A model generated the notes under the pieces. The model was not told where the DNA came from, did no database searches, and was given only the letters and a program-made list of their open reading frames with translations. A DNA stretch of 6,337 nucleotides from an archaeon (GTDB lineage Archaea > Thermoproteota > Nitrososphaeria > Nitrososphaerales > UBA183): contig JAKASI010000026.1 of assembly GCA_021828185.1 (NCBI GenBank), forward strand, positions 1 to 6,337. The letters are read 5' to 3'. The position numbers were made by a program, and so were the translations under genes. This document shows, one piece after another, positions 1 through 4,945 of the stretch. Numbering within the stretch: position 1 is the first letter of the stretch; every line of letters begins with the position of its first letter.

Positions 1-1
1 G

Positions 2-310
2 TACAATCGGCTCATTGACGCCGAGAAGCCCGAGGATCTGGTGACCTCGGTGGTGGTGCTTTACGAGGTCTACAAGAAAGTGAAAGGAATGAAAGGGGAA
101 GATAAAGCGCTCGAAGCGGTTGCGGCCCTCAGCCAAACCAAGGTTGTGGTCGCAGACCAGACGCTGTCCTTGGAAGCGGCCGATTACAGTCTCGAGCATG
201 GCCTGCACATGGCGGATGCGCTAGTCTATGCCACTGCCCGTCAAAATTCGGCCGCGCTGTACACTAGTGATGAGGATCTCGAAGGGCTCCCTGGAGTCAC
301 CCTCGTCTAG
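2..310 (+). CDS. VapC-like PIN-domain ribonuclease, 5'-truncated by window edge
   Basis: The frame is open from base 2, giving 102 residues before TAG at 308-310; the true start lies off the left edge. PIN domains are Mg-dependent ribonucleases, most often the toxin of VapBC toxin-antitoxin pairs. Three of the four expected acidic positions are visible: Glu22 in LYEVYKK, Asp72 in HGLHMADALVYATA, and Asp90 in LYTSDEDL. The first one, normally in an N-terminal LDTS-like motif, must be in the missing part. The helical stretch between (GEDKALEAVAALSQ) and the closing DLEGLPGVTLV fit the family's C-terminal half. Family assignment is firm. The toxin role is inferred, because any VapB partner would lie upstream and out of view, and no antitoxin-like gene follows. 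Confidence 0.85.
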   Translation, partial: YNRLIDAEKPEDLVTSVVVLYEVYKKVKGMKGEDKALEAVAALSQTKVVVADQTLSLEAADYSLEHGLHMADALVYATARQNSAALYTSDEDLEGLPGVTLV

Positions 311-312
311 TC

Positions 313-320
313 ATAGTGAA
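313..320 (+). promoter_or_regulatory. Possible TATA-like element ahead of repeat copy A
   Basis: ATAGTGAA sits 33 nt before the start of repeat A at 346, just after the PIN gene stop. A closely similar ATAGTAAA lies 29 nt before repeat B. The matching sequence and similar spacing, while the bases in between are not conserved, suggest a promoter for the repeat. The element is short and not a strong archaeal TATA box, so this is weak evidence. Confidence 0.22.
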
Positions 321-345
321 CGGGCACCCTTGCGGCGTAAGGACC

Positions 346-502
346 CGAACCCATTACGGATCCGGGGCCCGGTTTGAATTAGCTCATTACAGGTTCTATT
401 CGACCAACAGGGCTTGATTCTAGCTGATTAGTTTCCGGCGAATGAGACACTCTTTGGATGCAACCAGACTGTTGGATTCGATTAGAAAATCAAACGAGCC
501 CG
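346..502 (+). repeat. Repeat copy A, candidate structured RNA element
   Basis: The segment 372-502 aligns without gaps to 2146-2276 with 106 of 131 identical bases. A less conserved 26-nt leader (346-371) matches 2111-2145 with an indel. Predicted + strand hairpins are H1 377-384/422-429, with an inner CAGG/CTTG helix 390-393/413-416; H2 431-435/444-448; H3 461-464/471-474; and H4 475-480/495-500, with one A-C mismatch. Differences from copy B mostly keep pairing: T380·G426 is C-G in B, T384-A422 is T·G in B, T477·G498 is T-A in B, and A462-T473 is G-C in B. The wobble changes are compatible only with a + strand RNA. Function is unknown. It occupies most of the 334-bp gap between the PIN and DUF1917 genes. 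Confidence 0.6.
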
Positions 503-547
503 CGGCCAGATAGTTCAGAGTCCTGCTTTCTAATCTAATCCCATCCC

Positions 548-572
548 GTGTATGGTGTTCAATGCGCCTCCT
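548..572 (+). repeat. 25-bp direct repeat, left copy
   Basis: This segment matches 1153-1177 at 23 of 25 positions (differences at the 9th and 15th bases). The two copies lie on either side of the DUF1917 gene in direct orientation. A looser relative containing ATTGCGCC occurs just beyond repeat B, near 2282-2302, which hints that this motif is the far end of the larger A/B repeat family. It may be a recombination or attachment-type site, or a trace of duplication. The identity is seen directly; the role is inferred. Confidence 0.6.
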
Positions 573-611
573 GGCGGCAGGGAGATTCCAAGTTGAACAA
601 CTCGTGGAACG

Positions 612-618
612 AATAATA
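612..618 (+). promoter_or_regulatory. TATA-like box for the DUF1917 gene
   Basis: AATAATA is the only AT-rich run just upstream of the gene. It is centred 30 bp before the ATG at 645, which fits an archaeal promoter giving a leaderless or nearly leaderless transcript. This supports choosing ATG 645 over GTG 624, which would fall too close to the box. Confidence 0.4.
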
Positions 619-644
619 CCTCCGTGTTCATCCAGCACAGGGCC

Positions 645-1139
645 ATGGCGGGGCTGAGTAGTTGGAATAACTGGAGGCATAGGATACGGATCGCCTCTCA
701 GATGCGAGCGGCCAGACCATATTCGGACTCGAAACCATACCATGTCACCGATGTCTACTGGATTTACGCTGTGAGAAAGAAAGAACCCTACCCCAGTCCC
801 ACACCGAGAAGCGGAAAATGGCTGGCGTTCGGGAATCCCGAGGAGATCGACTTGCTTTGGGCGAAGATTAAGACCGCGACTGAACAGGGGAAGCTTGGAG
901 GTTACTCGAAGGTCGCGACCGCGCGGATGAACTTTGGAGCTCCAAGTGCCAACCGGAGGGTCATCTGTGTGTTCACCTACGACTCCGAAGACCTTCGCGA
1001 TGTCATGAGGGTAAGGCAAGCCTTACGCGAGCTAGGGGTGACTGAGAAGACAGGATACAAGACCGATGAAAAGACGATGGCCGGTGCCTACGTCAACCGT
1101 GGTTGCTCGCCGGAAGATGTCTGGAAGTATCAGGATTAG
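645..1139 (+). CDS. DUF1917 / Bles03-like protein (eIF4E-like fold)
   Basis: This encodes 164 residues. The core RSGKWLAF, then EEIDLLWAKIKTATEQGKLG, then KVATAR, VICVFTYDSEDLRDVMRVRQALRELG and a final YKTDEKT resembles the Bles03 (human C11orf68) / DUF1917 family. That family adopts an eIF4E-like fold and has no settled function; some members carry a 'putative phosphothreonine lyase domain' name. I recognise it from motif order, without a search. The protein looks cytosolic, with no signal peptide or membrane segment. Start choice is uncertain: GTG 624 adds seven residues and ATG 702 removes nineteen. ATG 645 is preferred for its spacing from an AT-rich box. The gene is monocistronic, follows repeat A, is flanked by 25-bp direct repeats, and converges with the methyltransferase gene 54 bp away. 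Confidence 0.65.
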   Translation: MAGLSSWNNWRHRIRIASQMRAARPYSDSKPYHVTDVYWIYAVRKKEPYPSPTPRSGKWLAFGNPEEIDLLWAKIKTATEQGKLGGYSKVATARMNFGAPSANRRVICVFTYDSEDLRDVMRVRQALRELGVTEKTGYKTDEKTMAGAYVNRGCSPEDVWKYQD

Positions 1140-1152
1140 GGTTATTGCCATT

Positions 1153-1177
1153 GTGTATGGGGTTCATTGCGCCTCCA
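1153..1177 (+). repeat. 25-bp direct repeat, right copy
   Basis: This is the partner of 548-572 (23/25 identical). It starts 13 bp after the DUF1917 stop codon and lies in the 54-bp convergent gap before the methyltransferase stop. No other part of repeat A is visible here, so it is either an independent site or the end of a lost copy. Confidence 0.6.
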
Positions 1178-1193
1178 CTGGGAATACCCCGTC

Positions 1194-1916
1194 CTAGCGC
1201 TTCGTCGCTTCGATAAGAAACCGAGTCGCAGTCGCATCCAAACTCCCCCGTTGGCGTATGAGGTTGTCCATTTCTTTCAAACTGTCCCGGTATCGCTCGA
1301 CCGAGAACCCCGGGACTTGCCCCGGAGCGGCATTCAGGAACATGACGACTGCTCCTATGTCATAGAATTTTGAAAAGAGCTTCGCCTTGCGTTTCTCCTT
1401 TATCTTGAAGCCGGCCGACTCGAGTTGTCCGACCGCCACTTCCAGATTCCAACGGTCCGGCGCAACATCCGCTCCGAGGAGTTCGTTGAGTTCTCGCAGA
1501 TTCGCGCTCCCTACCTGCTGAGTGATGAACCAACCAGAAGTCGAGAGAGCCCGGTAGACTTCGCTGGCTACGAATGACTCATGGCGGTCTATAATCAGGT
1601 CGATGCATCCGTCCCTAAAGGGGAGACTCCCAATCTGGGGGACCGTGTCGTTGTCTTCGCAGTATGTCCGGACCACCTCGATTCCCAGTGGTTCAAGGCG
1701 GTCTCTCGCAACCAAAACGTTGAGGGGGTAGCCCTCGGTGCAGAGAGTGCGCTTTGGGAGGGGCGCCAAGGAAGAAAGGAGTTCTCCACCCCCAGTCCCG
1801 AGGTCAAGCAGTGAATCCACGGTCGGTAACTTCGACGTTACTTTCTCTTCATAATCCCAGGGAGGACTCTGCTCGACCCACCTGTCTCTGAAAGAGGAAA
1901 AATCCCAGCCCCTCAT
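1194..1916 (-). CDS. Class I SAM-dependent methyltransferase
   Basis: This encodes 240 residues from ATG 1916. Motif I, LLDLGTGGGE, lies at residues 36-45 and forms the SAM-binding glycine loop. Glu61 in TEGYPLNV is placed to bind the ribose hydroxyls. LPFRDGCIDLIIDRHESF (98-115) matches the post-I/motif IV region, followed by EVYRALSTSGWFITQQVG. The C-terminal FYDIGAVVMFLNAAPGQVPGFS is typical of a group of uncharacterised bacterial and archaeal methyltransferases acting on small molecules. The substrate is unknown. It is a cytosolic protein of normal domain length. The frame stays open upstream of ATG 1916 with coding-like codons but no usual start, so the annotated start may not be the ancestral one. 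No operon partner is visible. Confidence 0.85.
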   Translation of the reverse strand: MRGWDFSSFRDRWVEQSPPWDYEEKVTSKLPTVDSLLDLGTGGGELLSSLAPLPKRTLCTEGYPLNVLVARDRLEPLGIEVVRTYCEDNDTVPQIGSLPFRDGCIDLIIDRHESFVASEVYRALSTSGWFITQQVGSANLRELNELLGADVAPDRWNLEVAVGQLESAGFKIKEKRKAKLFSKFYDIGAVVMFLNAAPGQVPGFSVERYRDSLKEMDNLIRQRGSLDATATRFLIEATKR

Positions 1917-1972
1917 CTTCCAAGGATTGGCTTCGGTGATCAGCTGCTCGAAGGGTTTCGTGGCGTTGACAT
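1917..1972 (-). other. Coding-like 5' extension of the methyltransferase, start lost or frameshifted
   Basis: On the minus strand the methyltransferase frame continues upstream as NATKPFEQLITEANPWK, joined directly to MRGWDFSS. Codons favour C or G at third positions (AAC, GCC, ACG, CCC, TTC, GAG, CAG, CTG, ATC, ACC), as in a real gene. The frame closes at a TGA further up with no ATG, GTG or TTG in between. An ATG at 1972 begins MSTPRNP in a frame one base off, so a single-base indel near 1950-1960 would join it to FEQLITEANPWK. Either the gene has a recent frameshift, there is an assembly error, or a rare start codon is used. Confidence 0.4.
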
Positions 1973-2080
1973 GGGGGCCTCCACTTCATAAGAGAAACTG
2001 AAGTGGTTGACCTTGATGCCGCACGTTGGGTTCGCGCCACCGCTGATAACATGAACGATCTCCGTTGAACAATACACGCA

Positions 2081-2090
2081 TATAGTAAAA
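2081..2090 (+). promoter_or_regulatory. TATA-like box ahead of repeat copy B
   Basis: TATAGTAAAA stands out as AT-rich in a GC-rich region. Its centre is about 26 bp before 2111, the first base where repeat B resembles repeat A. An archaeal TATA box at that distance would start transcription at the repeat boundary. The region 1917-2110 otherwise shows no gene apart from the methyltransferase extension. Confidence 0.35.
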
Positions 2091-2110
2091 CACAAAGACC
2101 AAGGGAGATT

Positions 2111-2276
2111 CGAACCCATAATGGGTCCGGGCCCCACCGGGCCGGGTTTGAATCAGCTCATTACAGGCTCTATTCGACCAACTGGCCTTGACTCCGGCTG
2201 ATTAGTTTCCCGGGCATAAGACACGCCTCGGATGCGACCAGGCTGTCGGATTCGACTGGAAGATCGCGCGAATCCG
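2111..2276 (+). repeat. Repeat copy B, candidate structured RNA element
   Basis: Bases 2146-2276 align gaplessly to copy A (81% identity). The leader 2111-2145 contains an interrupted palindrome ACCCAT-A-ATGGGT (2114-2126) and extra GC-rich sequence that can form a GGCCC/GGGCC hairpin. Predicted + strand helices are H1 2151-2158/2196-2203, inner CAGG/CTTG 2164-2167/2187-2190, H2 2205-2208/2219-2222, H3 2235-2238/2245-2248 (loop CAGGCT) and H4 2249-2254/2269-2274. Relative to A, the H3 pair A-T has become G-C, a true compensatory change. Copy B is richer in G+C than copy A. It ends 80 bp before the secreted-protein start. Function is unknown. Confidence 0.6.
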
Positions 2277-2327
2277 GGCCATTGTCAGGATGAATTGCGC
2301 CCCAAAGCCGAATCTTGCCCGACCGCG

Positions 2328-2335
2328 TAAGTATT
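2328..2335 (+). promoter_or_regulatory. TATA-like box for the secreted-protein gene
   Basis: TAAGTATT is centred about 26 bp upstream of ATG 2357, the spacing expected for an archaeal leaderless transcript. No Shine-Dalgarno motif precedes the ATG. This supports ATG 2357 over the upstream in-frame TTG at 2315. Confidence 0.45.
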
Positions 2336-2356
2336 CCGGTTTCCGTGCGGGGCACG

Positions 2357-2971
2357 ATGAAGGAAAAGATCCTCGCGTCAACAATCGCATTCGCACTGCT
2401 TCTTCTCACAGGCGCAGGAGCGGCAATCGCAAGCGGACCGACGCAACCGATTCCGCCAACAACCTGTAACGGACCGCCCGTCCTCAACCTCTCCTACCAC
2501 GTGACCAACGACGAAGACTCGGGCATGGTCGGCTACTGGGCCCTCGACCACTATTCAAAGAACATCCAGGTCTGGAGCACGGGCGGAGACACCTACTGCG
2601 CGCTCATCACCTACGAGGGCGGCTGGCAGACCTTCGCCGGCGCGCTCAGCCCGCAGAATGGGGTGACCGAGAACCGCAGTGCAGCCGGGAACTTCAACGG
2701 CTTCCTGGAATTCACGTTCACGGCGACTTCAGCCTCGCCGTTCTCTGGCAACCTGCCGAACAAGAACTACGGCGGAACCATGTCTGACATCCTCCTCGGA
2801 ACCTATGGCGCCGGCCAGACCGGACCGACCAACGTCTTCCACTGGACAAGCATCTACTTCACGGGCTTCGGCAACGAAGTCGTCACCAACTGGGGCTACT
2901 ACTACTACATGGGCAACACTCTGGCCTGGACTAACGCTGCCAGCGGCAGCTCTGGCGACGTAGCGGTCTAG
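2357..2971 (+). CDS. Small secreted protein of unknown function
   Basis: This encodes 204 residues from ATG 2357. The N-terminus has a classical Sec signal: a charged MKEK, a hydrophobic core IAFALLLLTGAGAAIA (about 10-25), and probable cleavage near residue 26. The mature part of about 178 residues has two cysteines (37 and 81) that could form a disulfide. It is rich in Gly, Asn, Thr and aromatic residues, with the stretch NWGYYYYMG near the end, which suggests an extracellular beta-rich fold. A DSG..GYWALDHYSK segment (54-68) resembles uncharacterised secreted proteins I recall from actinobacteria and archaea, but I cannot name a family. Codons end overwhelmingly in C (AAC, ACC, TTC, TAC), more so than its neighbours, which suggests high expression or different ancestry. 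It has its own promoter and terminator. Confidence 0.75.
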   Translation: MKEKILASTIAFALLLLTGAGAAIASGPTQPIPPTTCNGPPVLNLSYHVTNDEDSGMVGYWALDHYSKNIQVWSTGGDTYCALITYEGGWQTFAGALSPQNGVTENRSAAGNFNGFLEFTFTATSASPFSGNLPNKNYGGTMSDILLGTYGAGQTGPTNVFHWTSIYFTGFGNEVVTNWGYYYYMGNTLAWTNAASGSSGDVAV

Positions 2972-3376
2972 GCGACCTCTCCTCTTTTTTTCTCTCTGGA
3001 AAGCTCGCGGCCATGCTGGGCGGTGGCATCGCCGCCCGCGATCACCGGATAGAATGCGTTGCAGTGAATCAGGTCACATTCTTTCTCTACAGCCGTCTTC
3101 GTGGTCTTCCGGATGTAATCTGCCACCCTGATATTGGACTTCGGCACCCCTTGTTGAAGAGTCGCGGGAGAAGCCAGCTCTGCGGACTTCGCCATCGACG
3201 AAGCTGCGTTCAGGCTGCCCCTGCAGCCGGCAAGTCATGACTGTCACCCTGTGGCCCGCCTTTGCAGCACGGGTCGACAGTTCATAGACCTGCCGCTCCT
3301 CCCCTCCCCAGTAGCCGAGCCTGGTCTCCGGATCAGGGAACAATTCGGTCACGTAAAGAGCCTTGAGAGATGGCAT
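2968..3376 (-). pseudogene. Broken GT4-family glycosyltransferase (N-terminal fragment, frameshifted)
   Basis: From ATG 3376 the product begins MPSLKALYVTELFPDP, then GGEERQVYELSTRAAKAGHRVTVMTCRL, the standard N-terminal Rossmann half of GT-B glycosyltransferases of family GT4. These move a sugar from an NDP-sugar to a glycan or lipid acceptor. Similarity fades after VDGEVRRAGF. It resumes in another frame as IRKTTKTAVEKECDLIHCNAFYPVIAGG, where DLIHCN matches the usual DVIHAH motif. A frameshift therefore lies roughly between 3110 and 3170. After about 130 residues the reading ends in REKKRGEVA and a TAG overlapping the secreted-protein stop. The whole C-terminal nucleotide-sugar domain (about 230 residues) is absent. 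It starts 14 bp after the ligase gene, so it was probably the second gene of that operon. Confidence 0.75.
2983..2997 (+). terminator. T-tract terminator of the secreted-protein gene
   Basis: A pyrimidine run with seven consecutive T (2985-2991) begins 12 bp after the stop codon and has no preceding hairpin. Archaeal RNA polymerase terminates at such T tracts. It lies within the tail of the opposing glycosyltransferase remnant. Confidence 0.6.
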
Positions 3377-3390
3377 TCTGAGGGCCGAGC

Positions 3391-4725
3391 CTAGCTAGCA
3401 ATCTTGCTGAGCACGGGCCTGTACTTCATCCAAACCTCTTCTTCACCTCTCTCTTCGATTCTAACATCAAGACTCCGGTCCAGGCACCCTTCGAGATACT
3501 CCACAAGCTTTTCGCTTTGTTGCGGCTCAAGCATGCTTCCCCCGGGCAGTTTCACTACAATCTTCTCTAGGCTCTCTTGCACGATTTGGTAGTCCCTGAG
3601 GCCGAATCGGGACTCGAGGTCCTCTGCGATCCCCATCGCCGCAACCCGTCTGCCCTCTTCAGTCACTAACCCATCGTCCTCCCGCCCCAGAACCGCGGAG
3701 ACGCGCATGAGGCTCGAGCCGCAGCTGCATCTTTCTTCGTCGGCGCGTCGAACAATGTCGCCGGTCCTGTATCTGATAAGTGGCATCACGTCGTTGTGCA
3801 GCCCCGTTATCACCAATTCTCCAGTCTCGCCGGGGGCAACCTGTTCGCCCTCCTTGAGAACTTCGAATATCATGTAGTCTTCGTATAGGTGGAGGCCCTG
3901 AAGCGACATGCACTCCCCTCCGACAGGCCCGAACTCGGCCGACCCGTAGGCTCGCACCACTTCAGAATTGTACAGCTCGCGCAGCTCCCTTTCAACCGCA
4001 TGAGTGAAATTCTCGGTTCCACATATGAGTGCTCTGGGGGAGACCGCCAACCCATGTGCCCGGAGATTCACCCCCGCTCTCCTTAGAAAGGAGGCCCTCC
4101 CCACGATGAATTCGGGGGAGAGCAGGGCCAGATTCCTTGCCTCGCGAGCCGGGTTGGCTGGGTCCGCTCTGAATATGCCAAACTTCGGATAAATGCTGGC
4201 CAGGGCGCCGGAAAACGGCATATCGGACAATTGCGTCACTGGCTGACCAGCATCTCTGCCCTCTGGATTCTTCCTCCAATGGGATGAGGGGGGCCACGCA
4301 GTCACCAGCTTGGTCCAAGGCCGAACGCCGACCCTGAAGAGCCTCCTTAACCGCAAAGCGTTCTCCAAGTCGACTTTCTCTGCCGTAATTGCGATTCGGC
4401 TGGAAAGACCTGTGGTTCCGGTACCCCCTCTCACCAGGGCTGCTCTGATATCCCGACGCCGGATCCCCCAAGGATAGCTCGAACGCACGTCGGCTTTGGT
4501 TATTGTCATTAGCTTGCCCAAGTCCTCGGTACCGCGGAGGTCACCAGGAGACAGGCCCAGCTTTGAGAGCTGCGACTTGTACAAAGGTAGGTGGTCGTAG
4601 GCCTCCCTTACGACGCGCCGGAGCTTCTTATCTTGGATTCTTTTCAATTCGCTGCGAGGGAGTCGCCAAGATTTCATCGATTGGAGGTAAAGCCAGGCTA
4701 GTCTGGGAAGCACCGGAAACTCCAT
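3391..4725 (-). CDS. PaaK/CapK-like adenylate-forming ligase
   Basis: This encodes 444 residues from ATG 4725. The family activates a carboxylic acid with ATP to an acyl-adenylate and usually passes it to CoA. Visible signatures are the N-terminal helix ELKRIQDKKLRRVVREAYDHLPLY (26-49), a P-loop RGGTGTTGLS (99-108), AYGSAEFGPVGGEC (259-272, motif A5), GETGELVITG (299-308), PLIRYRTGDIV (315-325) and GREDDGLV (347-354). Cys272, His279, Cys333 and Cys335 are spaced like the structural zinc site of PaaK-type enzymes. Length is normal and no lesions are seen. GTG 4761 and TTG 4788 are possible earlier in-frame starts. The glycosyltransferase remnant follows by 14 bp, pointing to CapK-like glycan synthesis. 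The divergent transporter points instead to organic-acid use. The substrate is undetermined. Confidence 0.85.
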   Translation of the reverse strand: MEFPVLPRLAWLYLQSMKSWRLPRSELKRIQDKKLRRVVREAYDHLPLYKSQLSKLGLSPGDLRGTEDLGKLMTITKADVRSSYPWGIRRRDIRAALVRGGTGTTGLSSRIAITAEKVDLENALRLRRLFRVGVRPWTKLVTAWPPSSHWRKNPEGRDAGQPVTQLSDMPFSGALASIYPKFGIFRADPANPAREARNLALLSPEFIVGRASFLRRAGVNLRAHGLAVSPRALICGTENFTHAVERELRELYNSEVVRAYGSAEFGPVGGECMSLQGLHLYEDYMIFEVLKEGEQVAPGETGELVITGLHNDVMPLIRYRTGDIVRRADEERCSCGSSLMRVSAVLGREDDGLVTEEGRRVAAMGIAEDLESRFGLRDYQIVQESLEKIVVKLPGGSMLEPQQSEKLVEYLEGCLDRSLDVRIEERGEEEVWMKYRPVLSKIAS

Positions 4726-4815
4726 GCCCAATCTGTTGATAGAGTTTGCGGCGCGGGACACTCCGTCCGTCAGTGAGTGTTCCCTCAACTCGCCCCTGCC
4801 CTCGGATGCGGAGTC

Positions 4816-4823
4816 GAATACTA
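4816..4823 (-). promoter_or_regulatory. Possible TATA-like box for the ligase gene
   Basis: On the minus strand TAGTATTC resembles the TAAGTATT box of the secreted-protein gene. It lies about 32 bp before TTG 4788 and 59 bp before GTG 4761. If it is real, either the start is upstream of ATG 4725 or the transcript has a leader. Confidence 0.25.
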
Positions 4824-4839
4824 CGTGAAGGGCCGGGAC

Positions 4840-4858
4840 CGGGGCTCGGGAAGCCCCG
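4840..4858. other. GC-rich inverted repeat between divergent genes
   Basis: CGGGGCT and AGCCCCG form a perfect 7-bp inverted repeat around a 5-base spacer. It sits centrally in the 220-bp region (4726-4945) separating the ligase and transporter genes and their candidate TATA boxes. It could be a regulator-binding site serving both genes, or chance in GC-rich DNA. No T tract follows, so a terminator is unlikely. Confidence 0.35.
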
Positions 4859-4897
4859 AACGGGCGGACTGGAACCGCGCGCATCCAACGGCAGCAG

Positions 4898-4905
4898 ACT
4901 TTATC
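4898..4905 (+). promoter_or_regulatory. TATA-like box for the MFS transporter gene
   Basis: ACTTTATC lies 44 bp before GTG 4946, which would give a transcript with a leader of roughly 18 nt. It is the most AT-rich run between the inverted repeat and the start codon. Confidence 0.35.
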
Positions 4906-4945
4906 TGGGCAATCGTCGGACCTGGTACCCCTGCTTTCAAACCCG

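Noticed and set aside
420..1019. Long minus-strand open frame antisense to the DUF1917 gene
   Set aside because: It overlaps repeat A and the better-supported + gene, shows no family motifs and has shadow-like composition.
2105..2200. tRNA-like strings on the minus strand (GGGTTCGAATC, CCAGTTGG)
   Set aside because: The T-stem pairs at only three positions, no matching acceptor stem or anticodon arm can be built, and copy A loses the GTTCGAATC loop.
2170..2487. Minus-strand frame sharing a C-terminal ESxSLVAS..CL...KLIS segment with the frame at 420-1019
   Set aside because: The similarity is entirely explained by repeats A and B. The differences are largely amino-acid-changing, and the rest of each frame is unrelated.
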